From positions 65,102,605 to 65,166,604 of the forward strand of contig CM077643.1 of NCBI GenBank assembly GCA_039707465.1: a stretch of DNA of 64,000 bases, read 5' to 3'. The notes under the pieces are model-generated. The model saw nothing but the letters and a program-made list of their open reading frames with translations, was not told the DNA's origin and made no database searches. This document shows, one piece after another, positions 62,871 to 64,000 of this stretch (within the stretch, counting starts at the first letter, position 1; every line of letters starts with the position of its first letter). Origin of the DNA: Rhabdophis nuchalis. Taxonomy: Eukaryota > Chordata > Lepidosauria > Squamata > Natricidae. The position numbers and the translations under genes were made by a program.

Positions 62871-64000
62871 TTTTAGGCTTCATCAATACATGCATAATTT
62901 CCCTATCATAGGAATTAGTAGTTCCACTCTGGACTTAATCTTATTTTTGTGTCCAGTTCTGGGCAATATAATTTAAAACAATTTTTTGAAAGAGATTACC
63001 AAACTGAATGTATGTTTAGCCTTTTTGGGGAGAGGGGGAACCCAACTGAGGTCAGGTGTAATAACTCTTTCATACAGATGTACCAGTACCTCTTCTCTGT
63101 CATCCCAGAATGCAGAACATGGAATAACAGTCTTAATTTACAAAAAGGCATATTGTAGAAAAAACTTTGACAGTGAACTAAGGGCTAAGCGATACTGCAC
63201 ATTTTACTGCTTGAGTTTGGATTTGTAAGCTGATTGAGGACTTACCCTTGGTCCTAAATGTTGACTTTCTATATTAAGATTCTCCAAGATATGCTACGCA
63301 TGCTACACATGTTGTACCCTCCCACAAATGCAGGTCTGTTCCCAAAAGAGCCACAAATTAAAAGAGGAGGGTGAGTCAACAAAAGAATATAGAAAGGGGG
63401 CAGAAGTAAGATGGAATGGGGGCAGCTATAAACTGTCCTACAAATCCATCTATCCTGATTGCATTGTTGATTAACATTGGTGGGAAACTGAAGAGGCAAT
63501 GGGTAGACTTTCTAATTTAAGTTTAAAATTATATTGATTGTAATGTTACTTAAAATACTTCATTGGGATAAAGACTTGGAGAAAATAACAGTTGCTTTAA
63601 AATAGTCTATGTTTCATTAGTATTTTAAGAAAACATAAAAAATACAATACTGTAGTTTTATTCTGACATTTCCAAAGTTAAAGGGGGAGGGAATTCCAAA
63701 TTGGGTGTGTAAGTTGAGACAATTCTATTCATATTATGTTTTCCTCATGACTTGATATCTTTTCAAAGTAAGGATTATTATTTTTCCTGCCACTTAACAA
63801 TTTTGAATCTTATATTTACATTAAATCCTTATCACTTGTTGCAGCATTAGGCAAGCCTACTCTTAAATTAAACTCTAAACACTGAAATCTCTCAGAAATA
63901 AAGTACCCCAAATATATACAGTTCCCTAACATAGTCATGCATACATATATGCCTGTAACTTTAGGATAATATCTTGTCAGATACATAAATGAAATTAAAT
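62871..64000. other. Intergenic, no recognised feature
   Basis: No gene, exon or clear repeat recognised to the window end. Confidence 0.45.

Overview
The window is vertebrate nuclear DNA, most likely from a squamate reptile (snake or lizard). It carries most of one large intron-rich host gene on the + strand, CCDC88C (Daple). The squamate call rests on the repeats: tRNA-headed SINEs with a BovB-like 3' end, CR1/L3-type LINE ends finishing in ATTCT-type repeats, CR1/L2-group LINEs, a 5S-rRNA-derived SINE, and many small hAT-type elements. I cannot fix the species.

The gene. Twenty-seven coding exons can be placed between 4888 and 57062. Their phases are compatible throughout, and they give a 1915-residue fragment that is open from end to end. 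The first roughly 90 residues (the start of the HOOK domain) lie upstream of the window. The fragment reads in order: second half of the HOOK domain (4888-14807), a very long coiled coil (18734-44652, including a 357-codon exon at 30256-31326), a basic and Ser-rich linker, a G-alpha binding-and-activating (GBA) motif near 54406-54441, a Ser/Pro-rich tail, and a C-terminal Gly-Cys-Val PDZ-binding motif before TGA at 57060-57062. This is the layout of Daple, the Dishevelled-binding, G-alpha-i-activating scaffold of non-canonical Wnt signalling and apical/ciliary polarity. The 3'UTR follows from 57063, with AATAAA sites at 58149 and 58478.

The introns. Layout by region: 1-4887, upstream intron with nested LINEs, a minisatellite-bearing element and a SINE; 4958-11109, solo LTR, 5S SINE with a MITE inside it, and an interrupted SINE; 14808-18733, reverse SINE and a 1.6 kb hAT element with a GC-rich palindrome; 20814-24625, LINE reverse transcriptase and two hAT elements; 31327-39760, several hAT elements and a TIR element full of microsatellite; 39905-42160, the 5' end of an L1-like element; 42348-56048, many MITEs and a CR1 copy against an exon donor. 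From about 58.5 kb to the end no host gene is visible; this part holds a Helitron-like 5' end, microsatellites and a 2.5 kb minus-strand LINE.

No new defence or enzyme system is present. The observations most worth following are: a phase-compatible, stop-terminated exon candidate at 49622-49797 that would make a Daple form lacking the GBA and PDZ-binding motifs; a GC-AG intron; tandem acceptors at 51401/51422; transposons inserted 10-25 bp from exon donors; two hairpin MITEs in the 3'UTR; a 5'-complete, 3'-truncated L1-like insertion with 16-bp repeats that suggest internal priming; and two SINE copies sharing an extra 5' segment.
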